Positions 24,822 through 31,973 of a stretch of 64,000 nucleotides of DNA are shown here, in pieces; position 1 is the stretch's first letter, and every line of letters begins with the position of its first letter. The notes under the pieces are model-generated. The model had not been told where the DNA came from. It worked only from the letters and a program-made list of their open reading frames with translations, and ran no database searches. This stretch comes from RH-AL1 sp965214415 (GTDB taxonomy: Bacteria > Pseudomonadota > Alphaproteobacteria > Rhizobiales > Beijerinckiaceae), in the NCBI GenBank assembly GCA_965214415.1, contig CBDCBQ010000003.1, positions 310,001-374,000 on the forward strand. The letters run 5' to 3'. The position numbers and the translations under genes are program-made.

Positions 24822-25754
24822 TCAAACAGACCCACCCGCCTCCGTCCGCAACCACGCCGCCCCGCACGCCTTCGCCAATTCGCGCACCCGCAAGATGTAG
24901 CTCTGGCGCTCCGTCACGCTGATCACGCCGCGCGCGTCCAGCAGGTTGAACGCGTGGCTCGCCTTGATGCACTGGTCGTACGCCGGCAGCACGATCGTCG
25001 CCCGCTCGCCGTCATCGCCCGCCGCCAGCAGCGCCCGGCATTCCAGCTCCGCGTCGGCGAAGTGGCGGAACAGCATCTCGGGGTTCGAGGCTTCGAAGTT
25101 GTGCCGCGAGTACTCCTGCTCGGCCTGCAGGAACACGTCGCCGTAGGTGATCTTCTCGGCGCCCTCGCGGCCGTTGAAGTTCAGGTCGTAGATCGAATCC
25201 ACGCCCTGCACGTACATGGCGAGCCGTTCCAACCCGTAGGTCAGCTCGCCGGAGACGGGCGCGCATTCGATGCCGGCGACCTGCTGGAAGTAGGTGAACT
25301 GCGACACCTCCATGCCGTCGCACCAGCACTCCCAGCCGAGCCCCCAGGCACCGAGCGTCGGGCTTTCCCAATCGTCCTCGACGAAGCGGACGTCGTGCAG
25401 CGCCAGGTCGATGCCGATGGTCGCGAGCGAGCGCAGGTAAAGGTCTTGCAGGTCCCGCGGGCTCGGCTTCAGGATCACCTGGAACTGATAATAATGCTGC
25501 AGGCGGTTGGGGTTCTCGCCGTAGCGCCCGTCCTTCGGGCGGCGCGAGGCCTGCACGTACGCCGCGCGCCACGGCTTCGGGCCCAGCGCGCGCAGCGTGG
25601 TCGCGGGGTGGAACGTGCCTGCCCCCACCTCCATGTCGTAGGGCTGCAGGATCACGCAGCCCTGCTCGGCCCAGAATTTTTGCAGGGTGAGGATCAGGCC
25701 CTGGAACGAGCGGGTCGGGTCGAAAGAATCGTGCTGTCCGGCGGGCGTGCTCAT
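24822..25754 (-). CDS. glyQ: Glycine--tRNA ligase alpha subunit
   Basis: The 310-residue catalytic subunit of the alpha2-beta2 glycyl-tRNA synthetase charges tRNA-Gly. Class II signatures are SFQGLILTLQKFWAEQGC, LQPYDMEVGAGTFHPAT, ENPNRLQHYYQFQVILKP (motif 2) and SGELTYGLERLAMYVQGVDS. The start MSTPAGQHDSFDPTRS at 25754 fits family length; the longer frame is not needed. The beta-subunit gene glyS, often close downstream, is not in this window; a toxin-antitoxin remnant follows instead. Confidence 0.96.
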   Translation of the reverse strand: MSTPAGQHDSFDPTRSFQGLILTLQKFWAEQGCVILQPYDMEVGAGTFHPATTLRALGPKPWRAAYVQASRRPKDGRYGENPNRLQHYYQFQVILKPSPRDLQDLYLRSLATIGIDLALHDVRFVEDDWESPTLGAWGLGWECWCDGMEVSQFTYFQQVAGIECAPVSGELTYGLERLAMYVQGVDSIYDLNFNGREGAEKITYGDVFLQAEQEYSRHNFEASNPEMLFRHFADAELECRALLAAGDDGERATIVLPAYDQCIKASHAFNLLDARGVISVTERQSYILRVRELAKACGAAWLRTEAGGSV

Positions 25755-25929
25755 GCTCGTCTCATGCTGGCTGGGCGGCGAGCCGTAGGCCAAGTAACCG
25801 CTGGGGGTCAAACGCTGCTTTGGTAGGCAGGGCCGGAACCCCACGACGTATCGGCAGGTTCGTCAACGTCGCACGCAATGCGATCCTGGTTTCAGACGAA
25901 GTCAGCGTGCTCCAATTATGGAGGACCAA

Positions 25930-26109
25930 ATGTCCGAAGATCCGAAAAACCCGGCCGATCTCGCCGACGAAAAAGATGCCGCCATGGAAAAGGACTTGTC
26001 CAAGAAGGACCCCGGCACCGTTGCCGAGGAAAGCCCTGGCAGCACCACCGAGGTGTCGCCGTCGGATGCGATGAAGAAGCAGCCTGGGTTCGACAAGCTC
26101 AAGGACTGA
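25930..26109 (+). CDS. Small acidic protein, 59 residues
   Basis: The ATG at 25930 follows GGAGGA, making MSEDPKNPADLADEKDAAME the N-terminus. The protein is highly charged, lacks hydrophobic segments and is probably disordered. A perfect rho-independent terminator follows 15 bp after the stop, so this is a real monocistronic gene. No family was recognised. Confidence 0.7.
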   Translation: MSEDPKNPADLADEKDAAMEKDLSKKDPGTVAEESPGSTTEVSPSDAMKKQPGFDKLKD

Positions 26110-26124
26110 GATTTCTGGTTGCGG

Positions 26125-26152
26125 CCCGCTGCTTCGGCAGCGGGCTTTTTTA
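26125..26152 (+). terminator. Rho-independent terminator after the small acidic gene
   Basis: An 8-bp perfect stem, CCCGCTGC (26125-26132) and GCAGCGGG (26137-26144), with a TTCG tetraloop and a T-run. It abuts the stop codon of the convergent ANTAR regulator. Confidence 0.93.
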
Positions 26153-27415
26153 TTCCATCAGCATCTGCATGCCGCGCTCGTAGAGATCCGTCAGTGTCTC
26201 GAAATGCTCGAGCAGCCGCTCGCTCGCGCTGGCGATCTCGACCCGCGCCGTCGCATCGCGCGCGCGGGGCAGGGCAACCTGGAACGCCGCCCAATTCGTG
26301 TCCGCCGCGTCGAGCTCGGCTTTGATCTCTGGTGTCGTCAGCGGGATCTTGCGCAGATAGGCGAGCCCGTCGACGAAGGCGCTCTCCGTCACCTTCATGG
26401 CGTCGCGGCTCGCCGCGGCCGGCACCAGGCTGCCGATGATCGCCTGCTTGGCGAGGCGCTGGGCCAGCATGCGCTGGCGTCCCGAGACGTTGATCACATG
26501 AAGCGCCGCCGCGAAGCCCGCCGTCTCCAGCGTCTTCGTCAGCGCCTCCGCCTGGATCAGCAGGCGCTCGGCAAGGGCATCGATCGCGGCGAGGCGCTCG
26601 ACCGACGGCATTTCCCGCAGCGCGGCTTTCAGAGGCGCCCATGGTCCCAGCACCGCCTCGAGCAGGTCGCCGAACGTGGCCTTCGACAGCGAGCGTGCGA
26701 GGATGGCGAGGTTGGCCTCGATTTGCTCCAGCGAATCGCGGCAGAGGTTCGCCGTGATCTCGGGCGTCACGCCCGCGCACATCAGCGCGTAGAGCTTGAC
26801 GAGCCGCTGCGAAAGCATCCGCAGCTGGCCCGAGCGATTCACGGATTCGGCATACCGCGCGGCGTCGATCACCTGCTGGGCGACCTGGCCGATCCGCTGC
26901 TTCGCCTGCATCGCGGCCGTGCGCAGCACGCGATAGGCGTCGTCCTCCGAGACGTTGCGCACCCGCATGAGAATGCCCTTGGCGCGATCGACCAGCTTGC
27001 GCTCGGAGAAGCGGTGCTGAACGTCGGAGAGTTCGTCGCGCAGCAACTGGTCGTGCCGGAACCGCGCCTGCGCGACGTGGATCAGCGACCGCAGGCGATG
27101 GAGCCCGTAGCCATTGATGACGTAGCAATGGATGCCCGAACTCGTCGCCCGCTCGATCTTCTCGGCGTCGGGATCCGAGGTGAACACGACGACGGGACGC
27201 GGCGAGGCGTTGCGAAGCGCCGCCGTGCTCGCGAAAAGCGCATCGTTGGGATGAGATTCATAGCAGACGACTAAATCGGGGGCGCCGCGGATGATGTCCG
27301 GCACCATCGTTCTCACCTCGGCCATGCCGAGCACATCGATGCCCACGGTCTCGAGATCATGGCGGAGCGGCGGAGCGCTGGCGCCCCCACTCGAGACGAC
27401 AAAAGCGGACGTCAT
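26150..27415 (-). CDS. Soluble REC-like/ANTAR antiterminator with two PilJ/NarX-like nitrate-sensing domains
   Basis: The 421-residue protein lacks membrane segments. Residues 1-120 resemble a NasT-type receiver, but the position of the phosphorylated aspartate reads LVVCYESHP, so it is probably not phosphorylated. Residues 125-187 form an ANTAR RNA-binding domain (LVDRAKGILMRVRNVSEDDA, AMQAKQRIGQVAQQVI). Two PilJ-type domains follow, each with a P-box-like motif: NRSGQLRMLSQRLVK (193-207) and NVSGRQRMLAQRLAK (309-323), as in the nitrate-binding region of NarX/NarQ. It is divergent from a nitrate transporter whose leader carries an ANTAR-type hexaloop. The likely job is nitrate-dependent transcription antitermination, like NasR, but with a NasT-like head. 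Domain reading is firm; ligand and target are inferred. Confidence 0.8.
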   Translation of the reverse strand: MTSAFVVSSGGASAPPLRHDLETVGIDVLGMAEVRTMVPDIIRGAPDLVVCYESHPNDALFASTAALRNASPRPVVVFTSDPDAEKIERATSSGIHCYVINGYGLHRLRSLIHVAQARFRHDQLLRDELSDVQHRFSERKLVDRAKGILMRVRNVSEDDAYRVLRTAAMQAKQRIGQVAQQVIDAARYAESVNRSGQLRMLSQRLVKLYALMCAGVTPEITANLCRDSLEQIEANLAILARSLSKATFGDLLEAVLGPWAPLKAALREMPSVERLAAIDALAERLLIQAEALTKTLETAGFAAALHVINVSGRQRMLAQRLAKQAIIGSLVPAAASRDAMKVTESAFVDGLAYLRKIPLTTPEIKAELDAADTNWAAFQVALPRARDATARVEIASASERLLEHFETLTDLYERGMQMLME

Positions 27416-27465
27416 GAGAGTGAAGCTGCTCCATTACCCGCGGGGTCCGTGCGAGATCATCCGTC

Positions 27466-27480
27466 TGGCACAGAACATGC
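27466..27480 (+). promoter_or_regulatory. Sigma-54 (-24/-12) promoter of the nitrate transporter
   Basis: TGGCACAGAACATGC matches the consensus TGGCAC-N5-TTGC at all but one base and keeps the required GG-N10-GC spacing. The predicted start is near 27491. Nitrogen control through NtrC would fit a nitrate transporter. Confidence 0.65.
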
Positions 27481-27491
27481 CTATTGGACGA

Positions 27492-27573
27492 CAGGTGCAA
27501 TGAAGCGCCTGACCTCTTCTTGCACGCCGAGTCATGTCCACGCCGCCGTGGACAGCATGTGCCTCCACCTTTT
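27492..27573 (+). ncRNA. Nitrate transporter leader with ANTAR-type hairpins and terminator-like stem
   Basis: A 7-bp hairpin CAGGTGC/GCGCCTG (27492-27511) has the hexaloop AATGAA, with A at position 1 and G at position 4, the hallmark of ANTAR targets. A second hairpin GTCCAC/GTGGAC (27536-27553) has the hexaloop GCCGCC, with G4 but not A1. The right arm of the second can instead pair with TCCAC (27564-27568), followed by CTTTT, a weak terminator-like stem. The two folds exclude each other. The order (hexaloop, second hairpin, competing terminator) is that of ANTAR antitermination leaders. About 330 further bases of GC-rich leader separate this from the gene, with CTCTTCGCTCGC repeats near 27700-27730. 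Folding was judged by eye. Confidence 0.5.
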
Positions 27574-27902
27574 CCCTGTCGCAAGGGAGACCGGCTTTGA
27601 TGGAGCGCATTATGTTCGAGACCGCACATGCGGATGCTTCGACACCGCCTTTCCGAATACGTGGCGCTCGCGCGCGCCCTTCGATACCCGCTCCGCTCGT
27701 CTTCTCTTCGCTCGCCGTCTCTTCGCTCGCCTTGCCACCGGCTCGCGCCGGCGGAAGCGTCGCGTAGCGAGGCTTTCGGGCCTCGCCGCACGGCCGGGGC
27801 GCGCGATTCTGTCTCTCCCAAGGCGCGCGCGCCCCGCAGTCCTTCACTTTTCTACCAAGTCACGTCTTCCACACTACAAACGCCCCAACCGGAGCACCTA
27901 AA

Positions 27903-29264
27903 ATGGCGGTCGAAATTCCAAATAAAGCCACCAAGATCGATCTGTTCAGTTTCGCGACGCCGCAGATGCGCGCGTTCCATCTGACTTGGCTCGCCTTTTT
28001 CGTCTGCTTCTTCGCGTGGTTCGCGACGGCACCGCTGATGCCGATCATCGCCGGCGATCTGCACCTGCAGAAGGCCGACATCGCCAACATCACCATCGCT
28101 GGCGTGTTCGCGACGATCCTGGCGCGCTTCGCCATCGGCCCGCTGTGCGACAAATACGGTCCGCGCATCGCCTACACGCTGATGCTCTCGCTCGGCGCCA
28201 TTCCGGTGTTCGGCATCGCCTTCGCCTGGGACTACACGTCGTTCCTGGTGTTCCGCCTGCTGATCGGCATCATCGGCGCGAGCTTCGTCATCACCCAGTT
28301 CCACACGTCGGTCATGTTCGCGCCGAACGTCGTCGGCACCGCCAACGCCACGGTCGGCGGCTGGGGCAACGCGGGTGGCGGCGTCACGCAGAGCGTCATG
28401 CCGCTGGTGTTCGCCGGCATCCTCGCCTTCGGCATGTCGAAGACGATGTCGTGGCGCTACGCCATGATCGTGCCCGGCGTGCTGATGCTCATCGTCGCCG
28501 TGCTGTACTACAATTTCACGCAGGATACGCCCGACGGCAACTTCTCCGAGATGCGCGCCAAGGGTCTCTCGACGGACGTCGGCAAGAAGGGCGGCCTCGA
28601 TGTCATGAAGGAAGCCGGCAAGAACTACCGCGTGTGGCTGCTCGCGCTCTGCTACGGCTGCTCGTTCGGTGTCGAACTGTTCGTGCACTCGATCGCCGTG
28701 ACCTACTATTACAACAAGTTCCACCTCTCCGTGGAAAACGCCGGCTACGCCGTCGGCGCCTTCGGTCTGCTCGCCTTGTTCGCCCGCGCCGTGGGCGGCA
28801 TCTTCTCCGACAAGATCGCCAAGACGAAAGGGCTCGACGGCCGCACCTGGCTCCTATTCGGCCTGATGATGCTCGAGGGCGTGTTCCTCATCGCCTTCTC
28901 GCGGATGGACTCGGTGGCGCTCGCGATCACCTTGATGCTCACGTTCGGCCTGTTCACCCACATGGCCTGCGGCTCGCTCTACGCCCTGGTGCCGTTCATC
29001 GATCGTAAGGTGCTCGGTGGCGTCTGCGGCATCATCGGCGCTGGCGGCAACATCGGCGGCGTCGCGGCGGGCTTCTTGCTGCGCGGCACCGGCAACATCC
29101 AGTTCTGCTTCATGATCCTTGGTATCGCCGCGATGATCGCCGCCTGCGGCGCGGCCATCATCCGCTTCTCGGTGAAGAAGAAGCAGGAAGAGCAGTCGCT
29201 CTACGACGAGGCGGTCGCGCAGCGTGCCGCTCTGACGGCGGGTGGCATGCCCGCGATGGCGTAA
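27903..29264 (+). CDS. narK: Nitrate/nitrite transporter, NNP family of MFS (NarK/NasA type)
   Basis: The 453-residue protein has 12 predicted membrane helices. Both nitrate signature regions are present: TVGGWGNAGGGVTQ in helix 5 and GGVCGIIGAGGNIGGVAAGF in helix 11. The MFS loop motif appears as GPLCDKYGPRIAY. It would import nitrate (or exchange nitrate/nitrite) across the inner membrane. No nitrate reductase gene is in the window. GGAG lies eight bases before the ATG. The 487-bp upstream region holds a sigma-54 promoter and leader hairpins, and the divergent gene encodes the probable nitrate-responsive antiterminator. A strong terminator follows. Confidence 0.9.
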   Translation: MAVEIPNKATKIDLFSFATPQMRAFHLTWLAFFVCFFAWFATAPLMPIIAGDLHLQKADIANITIAGVFATILARFAIGPLCDKYGPRIAYTLMLSLGAIPVFGIAFAWDYTSFLVFRLLIGIIGASFVITQFHTSVMFAPNVVGTANATVGGWGNAGGGVTQSVMPLVFAGILAFGMSKTMSWRYAMIVPGVLMLIVAVLYYNFTQDTPDGNFSEMRAKGLSTDVGKKGGLDVMKEAGKNYRVWLLALCYGCSFGVELFVHSIAVTYYYNKFHLSVENAGYAVGAFGLLALFARAVGGIFSDKIAKTKGLDGRTWLLFGLMMLEGVFLIAFSRMDSVALAITLMLTFGLFTHMACGSLYALVPFIDRKVLGGVCGIIGAGGNIGGVAAGFLLRGTGNIQFCFMILGIAAMIAACGAAIIRFSVKKKQEEQSLYDEAVAQRAALTAGGMPAMA

Positions 29265-29293
29265 GCCTCGCGCGATAGGCCCTTGACACGACC

Positions 29294-29332
29294 AAGCCTT
29301 CCTTCCGGATTTCGGAAGGGAGGCTTTTTTTT
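29294..29332 (+). terminator. Rho-independent terminator after the nitrate transporter
   Basis: AAGCCTTCCTTCCG pairs with CGGAAGGGAGGCTT (one mismatch) around a five-base loop, followed by eight Ts. The gene and the convergent permease remnant both end here. Confidence 0.92.
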
Positions 29333-29341
29333 CGAGACGGT

Positions 29342-30295
29342 TCAATCGTGATGAGGCGAATGCCCATTGCCGGCATGGTCCATCGCGTCGTGAGGCTCCT
29401 CGGCCTGGTGGCCGTGCTCGTGATGCATGTGGCTGTGGTCCATCGGCTTCTCATGGTTGACCCAAAACAACCAAGTCGCCCATGGGCCGAAGGCGAGGTT
29501 GAGCCAGAACGTGTAGTTCAGCGCGAAATGCGTGATGTCGGCACGCACGTTCGGGTTGGGCGCCGGCGCGAGACCGGCCGCGGCGAAACCGACATTCACG
29601 ATGATGCCCGTGATCGCCATCGTCGCGAACAGCACCACGAAGATGTAGGCGGCCATCCTCCACCCGAAGTAGCGGCGGTAGGTGTCGAGCAGCGGCAGCA
29701 CGATCAGGTCCGCGTAGATGAAGCTGAGCATGCCGGCGAAGCTGGCGCCGCCCGCCCACAGGATCGCCGCAAGCGGGACGTTGCCGATCGAGCAGACGAA
29801 GGTGACGATCGCGACGATCGGCCCGAGCACCGCGTCGACCGGGATCGCCAGCCAGCTCGCGCGCGGCCTCGAGCAGCGCCTTCGGCGCCGTCGCCTTGAC
29901 GATGGCCGTCATCACGACGATCAGCACGATGCCGCCGATCCACTGGCCAAGCATGAACTTCCAGCCGAGCAGCACGAGCAGGATCAGCCCCAGCTCGAGC
30001 ACGAGATTGGTCGAGGCGAACATGAACGCGAGCGCGGTGGCGAGCGCCGCGCCCTTCTTGAACAGGGTGCGCATGATCGCCGCCGAGGCATACGAACACG
30101 ACGAGCTCGCCGCGCCGGCCACCGAAGCCAGCGCGATCTCCTTCGCCCCGTCCTTGCCAAACGCCTTGCGCATATCGTCGGCCGTGACCGTCGCTTGCAA
30201 CAGTGCCGAGATGTGAAGCCGAGGATCAGGCTCCAGCCGGTCTGCCAGACCATGCCGGCGGTCATCAATGCCGCCTGGCCGAGTTGATGGATCAT
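29342..30295 (-). pseudogene. Decayed permease (UPF0718/ArsP-like), frameshift plus internal deletion
   Basis: The ATG at 30295 starts MIHQLGQAALMTAGMVWQTG, and the frame breaks near 30210 where one base is missing in FT(I)SALLQ. The second frame then runs QATVTADDMRKAFGKDGAKE, SVAGAASSSCSYASAAIMR and on to APKALLEAARE. Near 29850 it switches again to SWLAIPVDAVLGPIVAIVTF, CSIGNVPLAAILWAGGASF and YADLIVLPLLDTYRRYFG. Intact relatives have some 50-60 extra residues at this junction. The tail is histidine-rich (DHSHMHHEHGHQAEE). Relatives are membrane permeases of arsenical or metal type. The start overlaps the cupredoxin stop (ATGA), showing former operon membership. Confidence 0.82.
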
Positions 30296-30771
30296 GGCTG
30301 GGCCCTCCCTGCCGCGACGACGACGCTGCCGTGCATGCCCGCTTCGTAATGGCCGGGGATCAGGCAGGCGAACTCGAACACGCCCGGTTTCGAGAACCGC
30401 CAGACGAGGGTCGCGGTCGCGCCCGGCTCGATCGTGACGGCGTTCGGGTCGTGATGCACCATGCCGGGCATCTCGGCCATCGTCGCCTTGTGCGCGCTGC
30501 CGCCGGTGATGCTGTCGAGCCGGAACTCGTGGAGGGCCTTGCCGTCGTTGGTGACGACGAAACGGATCTGCTCGCCGAGTTGGGCGCGAACGAGTGTGGT
30601 GCCGAAGCTCATCGTGCCGTCGGGCCGCTCGTGGATGGCCAGATCGACGGTCTCGGCGGGCTTGGTCGGATCGCCGGGCGCGCCGGCGGCGAAGGTCTCG
30701 TGCGCGTCGTGCGCGCTGGCACCGGGCGCGGCGACCAGCACGGCCGCAAGCGCCATGGAAAGGGCATTCAT
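30292..30771 (-). CDS. Periplasmic cupredoxin
   Basis: The 159-residue protein has a signal peptide (MNALSMALAAVLVAAPGASA) and one cupredoxin domain. The type I copper ligands are visible: His in GKALHEFRLD and Cys-His-Met in FACLIPGHYEAGMHG, giving the usual H-C-H-M set. Extra His and Met residues lie in ATMAEMPGMVHHDPN and could bind additional copper. It may carry electrons or buffer copper in the periplasm. Its stop overlaps the start of the decayed permease, and the cyo oxidase cluster lies just upstream. GGAG precedes the ATG at 30771. Confidence 0.87.
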   Translation of the reverse strand: MNALSMALAAVLVAAPGASAHDAHETFAAGAPGDPTKPAETVDLAIHERPDGTMSFGTTLVRAQLGEQIRFVVTNDGKALHEFRLDSITGGSAHKATMAEMPGMVHHDPNAVTIEPGATATLVWRFSKPGVFEFACLIPGHYEAGMHGSVVVAAGRAQP

Positions 30772-30827
30772 GGGAAATCTCCAACGTTCGGATCTGATGC
30801 GGAAATACGGTCTTGGACCGCGTACGA

Positions 30828-31166
30828 TCAGGCCGACATCGGAGGGCGCAACAGGCGCGGTCGCGCCGCGTCGTCGCGAGGCCGCTCGGCTGTGGGCGGT
30901 GCTCGGAGGAGGGCGCGCCACGCGCGAGGCGCGGCGAGCATGGGGGCGGCGAGCTGGATGGCCGCGGGCGCGCAGCACGCCATCACGTCCGGACATTCGT
31001 GCCGCGCCCCGTGACGTTCGGCATCTCGAGACAATGCCGGATCACTCGTGCCGATGGCGGCGGCGTGCATCGAGACAGCCAGCGAGCACACCGCCGCCGC
31101 CCGGCTCGGCACCATCGCCACCGAGAGGCTCGCCCAACATAAGAGGATTACGCGGATCACGTGCAT
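30828..31166 (-). CDS. Small secreted cysteine/histidine-containing protein
   Basis: The 112-residue product has a signal peptide (MHVIRVILLCWASLSVAMVP) and a mature part with AERHGARHECPDVMACCAP, a possible metal-binding cluster. The arginine-rich end resembles small copper-responsive proteins encoded beside cupredoxins, but no family can be named. GGAGG lies nine bases before the ATG. It is 56 bp upstream of the cupredoxin gene on the same strand and probably in its operon. Confidence 0.6.
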   Translation of the reverse strand: MHVIRVILLCWASLSVAMVPSRAAAVCSLAVSMHAAAIGTSDPALSRDAERHGARHECPDVMACCAPAAIQLAAPMLAAPRAWRALLRAPPTAERPRDDAARPRLLRPPMSA

Positions 31167-31245
31167 GTTCGACCGCCTCCGCCTACACTTGGCGTGGCGG
31201 TCGTCGTCGCGCAACGGTCGACCAGCTTCATTCCGCGAGAACCGA

Positions 31246-31443
31246 ATGCCGCGCCGCCTGAACCTCGACGAGAAGCGCGTGCTTGCCGCGCAGACGCTGC
31301 GCAAGTTCTTCGATCTCTACGGTCGCAAGGCGCCGAAGCACGGCGAGCCCAACGATCGCCGCTACGACCGCGACATGGCGCGTCGGGTCAAGCGCATGCG
31401 CGGCGATGAGATCGACGCGACCTTGCGTGGCGACGAGGAGTGA
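31246..31443 (+). CDS. Hypothetical basic protein, 65 residues
   Basis: The short protein reads MPRRLNLDEKRVLAAQTLRK onward and ends MRGDEIDATLRGDEE. It is soluble, highly charged and probably helical. No family was recognised, and the ribosome-binding site is weak (GAGAACCG). It runs opposite to the surrounding copper/oxidase genes and ends just before the end of cyoD. Confidence 0.5.
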   Translation: MPRRLNLDEKRVLAAQTLRKFFDLYGRKAPKHGEPNDRRYDRDMARRVKRMRGDEIDATLRGDEE

Positions 31444-31453
31444 ACCCCGCGGC

Positions 31454-31933
31454 TCACTGCATCGGCATGTCCATCGGCATCTTCGTCGGCACGCCAGGGC
31501 CCGGCGTCATCATGTTCAGATCCATGTTGTGCATGATGAACAGGGAGCCGCCGATCACCAGCCCGACGATGAGCACGCCGAAGGCGAGCGCCATCACGTT
31601 GTTGACGTTCTCCGAGCCGGTCGTGATGTGCAGGAAGAAGGCGAGATGCACGCCCATCTGCGCGATCGCCAGCGCGGCCAGCGCCATCGTCAGACCCGGC
31701 GTGTAGAGCACCGACGGACCACTCGCCACCCAGAACGAGCCGATCGTCAGCACCGTGGCGAGGCCGAGGCCGAGCAGGTAGTTGAGCGCCTCGCGGCCGG
31801 AATGGTGCTCGTCCTCGTGGTCGCCCGGCGCGCGGCCAGCCGCGTAGGTGTCGGATGAATCGGCATCGCGATTGGCGTGCTCGTCCGCCGCCTTGTCGCT
31901 CATGGTTTGATCGCTCATGGTTTGATCGCTCAT
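31454..31933 (-). CDS. cyoD: Cytochrome bo-type ubiquinol oxidase subunit IV
   Basis: The 159-residue protein has three membrane helices (about residues 50-72, 80-102 and 112-135). ALAIAQMGVHLAFFLHI and NNVMALAFGVLIVGLVIGG are typical of CyoD, the assembly/stability subunit of the heme-copper quinol oxidase. Its N-terminal extension is hydrophilic and histidine-rich (APGDHEDEHHSGREAL). The start lies in an imperfect tandem repeat encoding MSDQTMSDQTMSDKAAD, so any of three Met codons could be used. It is the last gene of cyoA-cyoBC-cyoD. Confidence 0.9.
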   Translation of the reverse strand: MSDQTMSDQTMSDKAADEHANRDADSSDTYAAGRAPGDHEDEHHSGREALNYLLGLGLATVLTIGSFWVASGPSVLYTPGLTMALAALAIAQMGVHLAFFLHITTGSENVNNVMALAFGVLIVGLVIGGSLFIMHNMDLNMMTPGPGVPTKMPMDMPMQ

Positions 31934-31973
31934 CGCTTGATCCTCATGACGCGATCCTTACGGCGCGAGGTTC

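Noticed and set aside
27359..27901. 180-codon plus frame across the nitrate transporter leader
   Set aside because: It begins inside the divergent regulator, has no ribosome-binding site and no protein-like pattern. The region is better explained as a promoter and leader.
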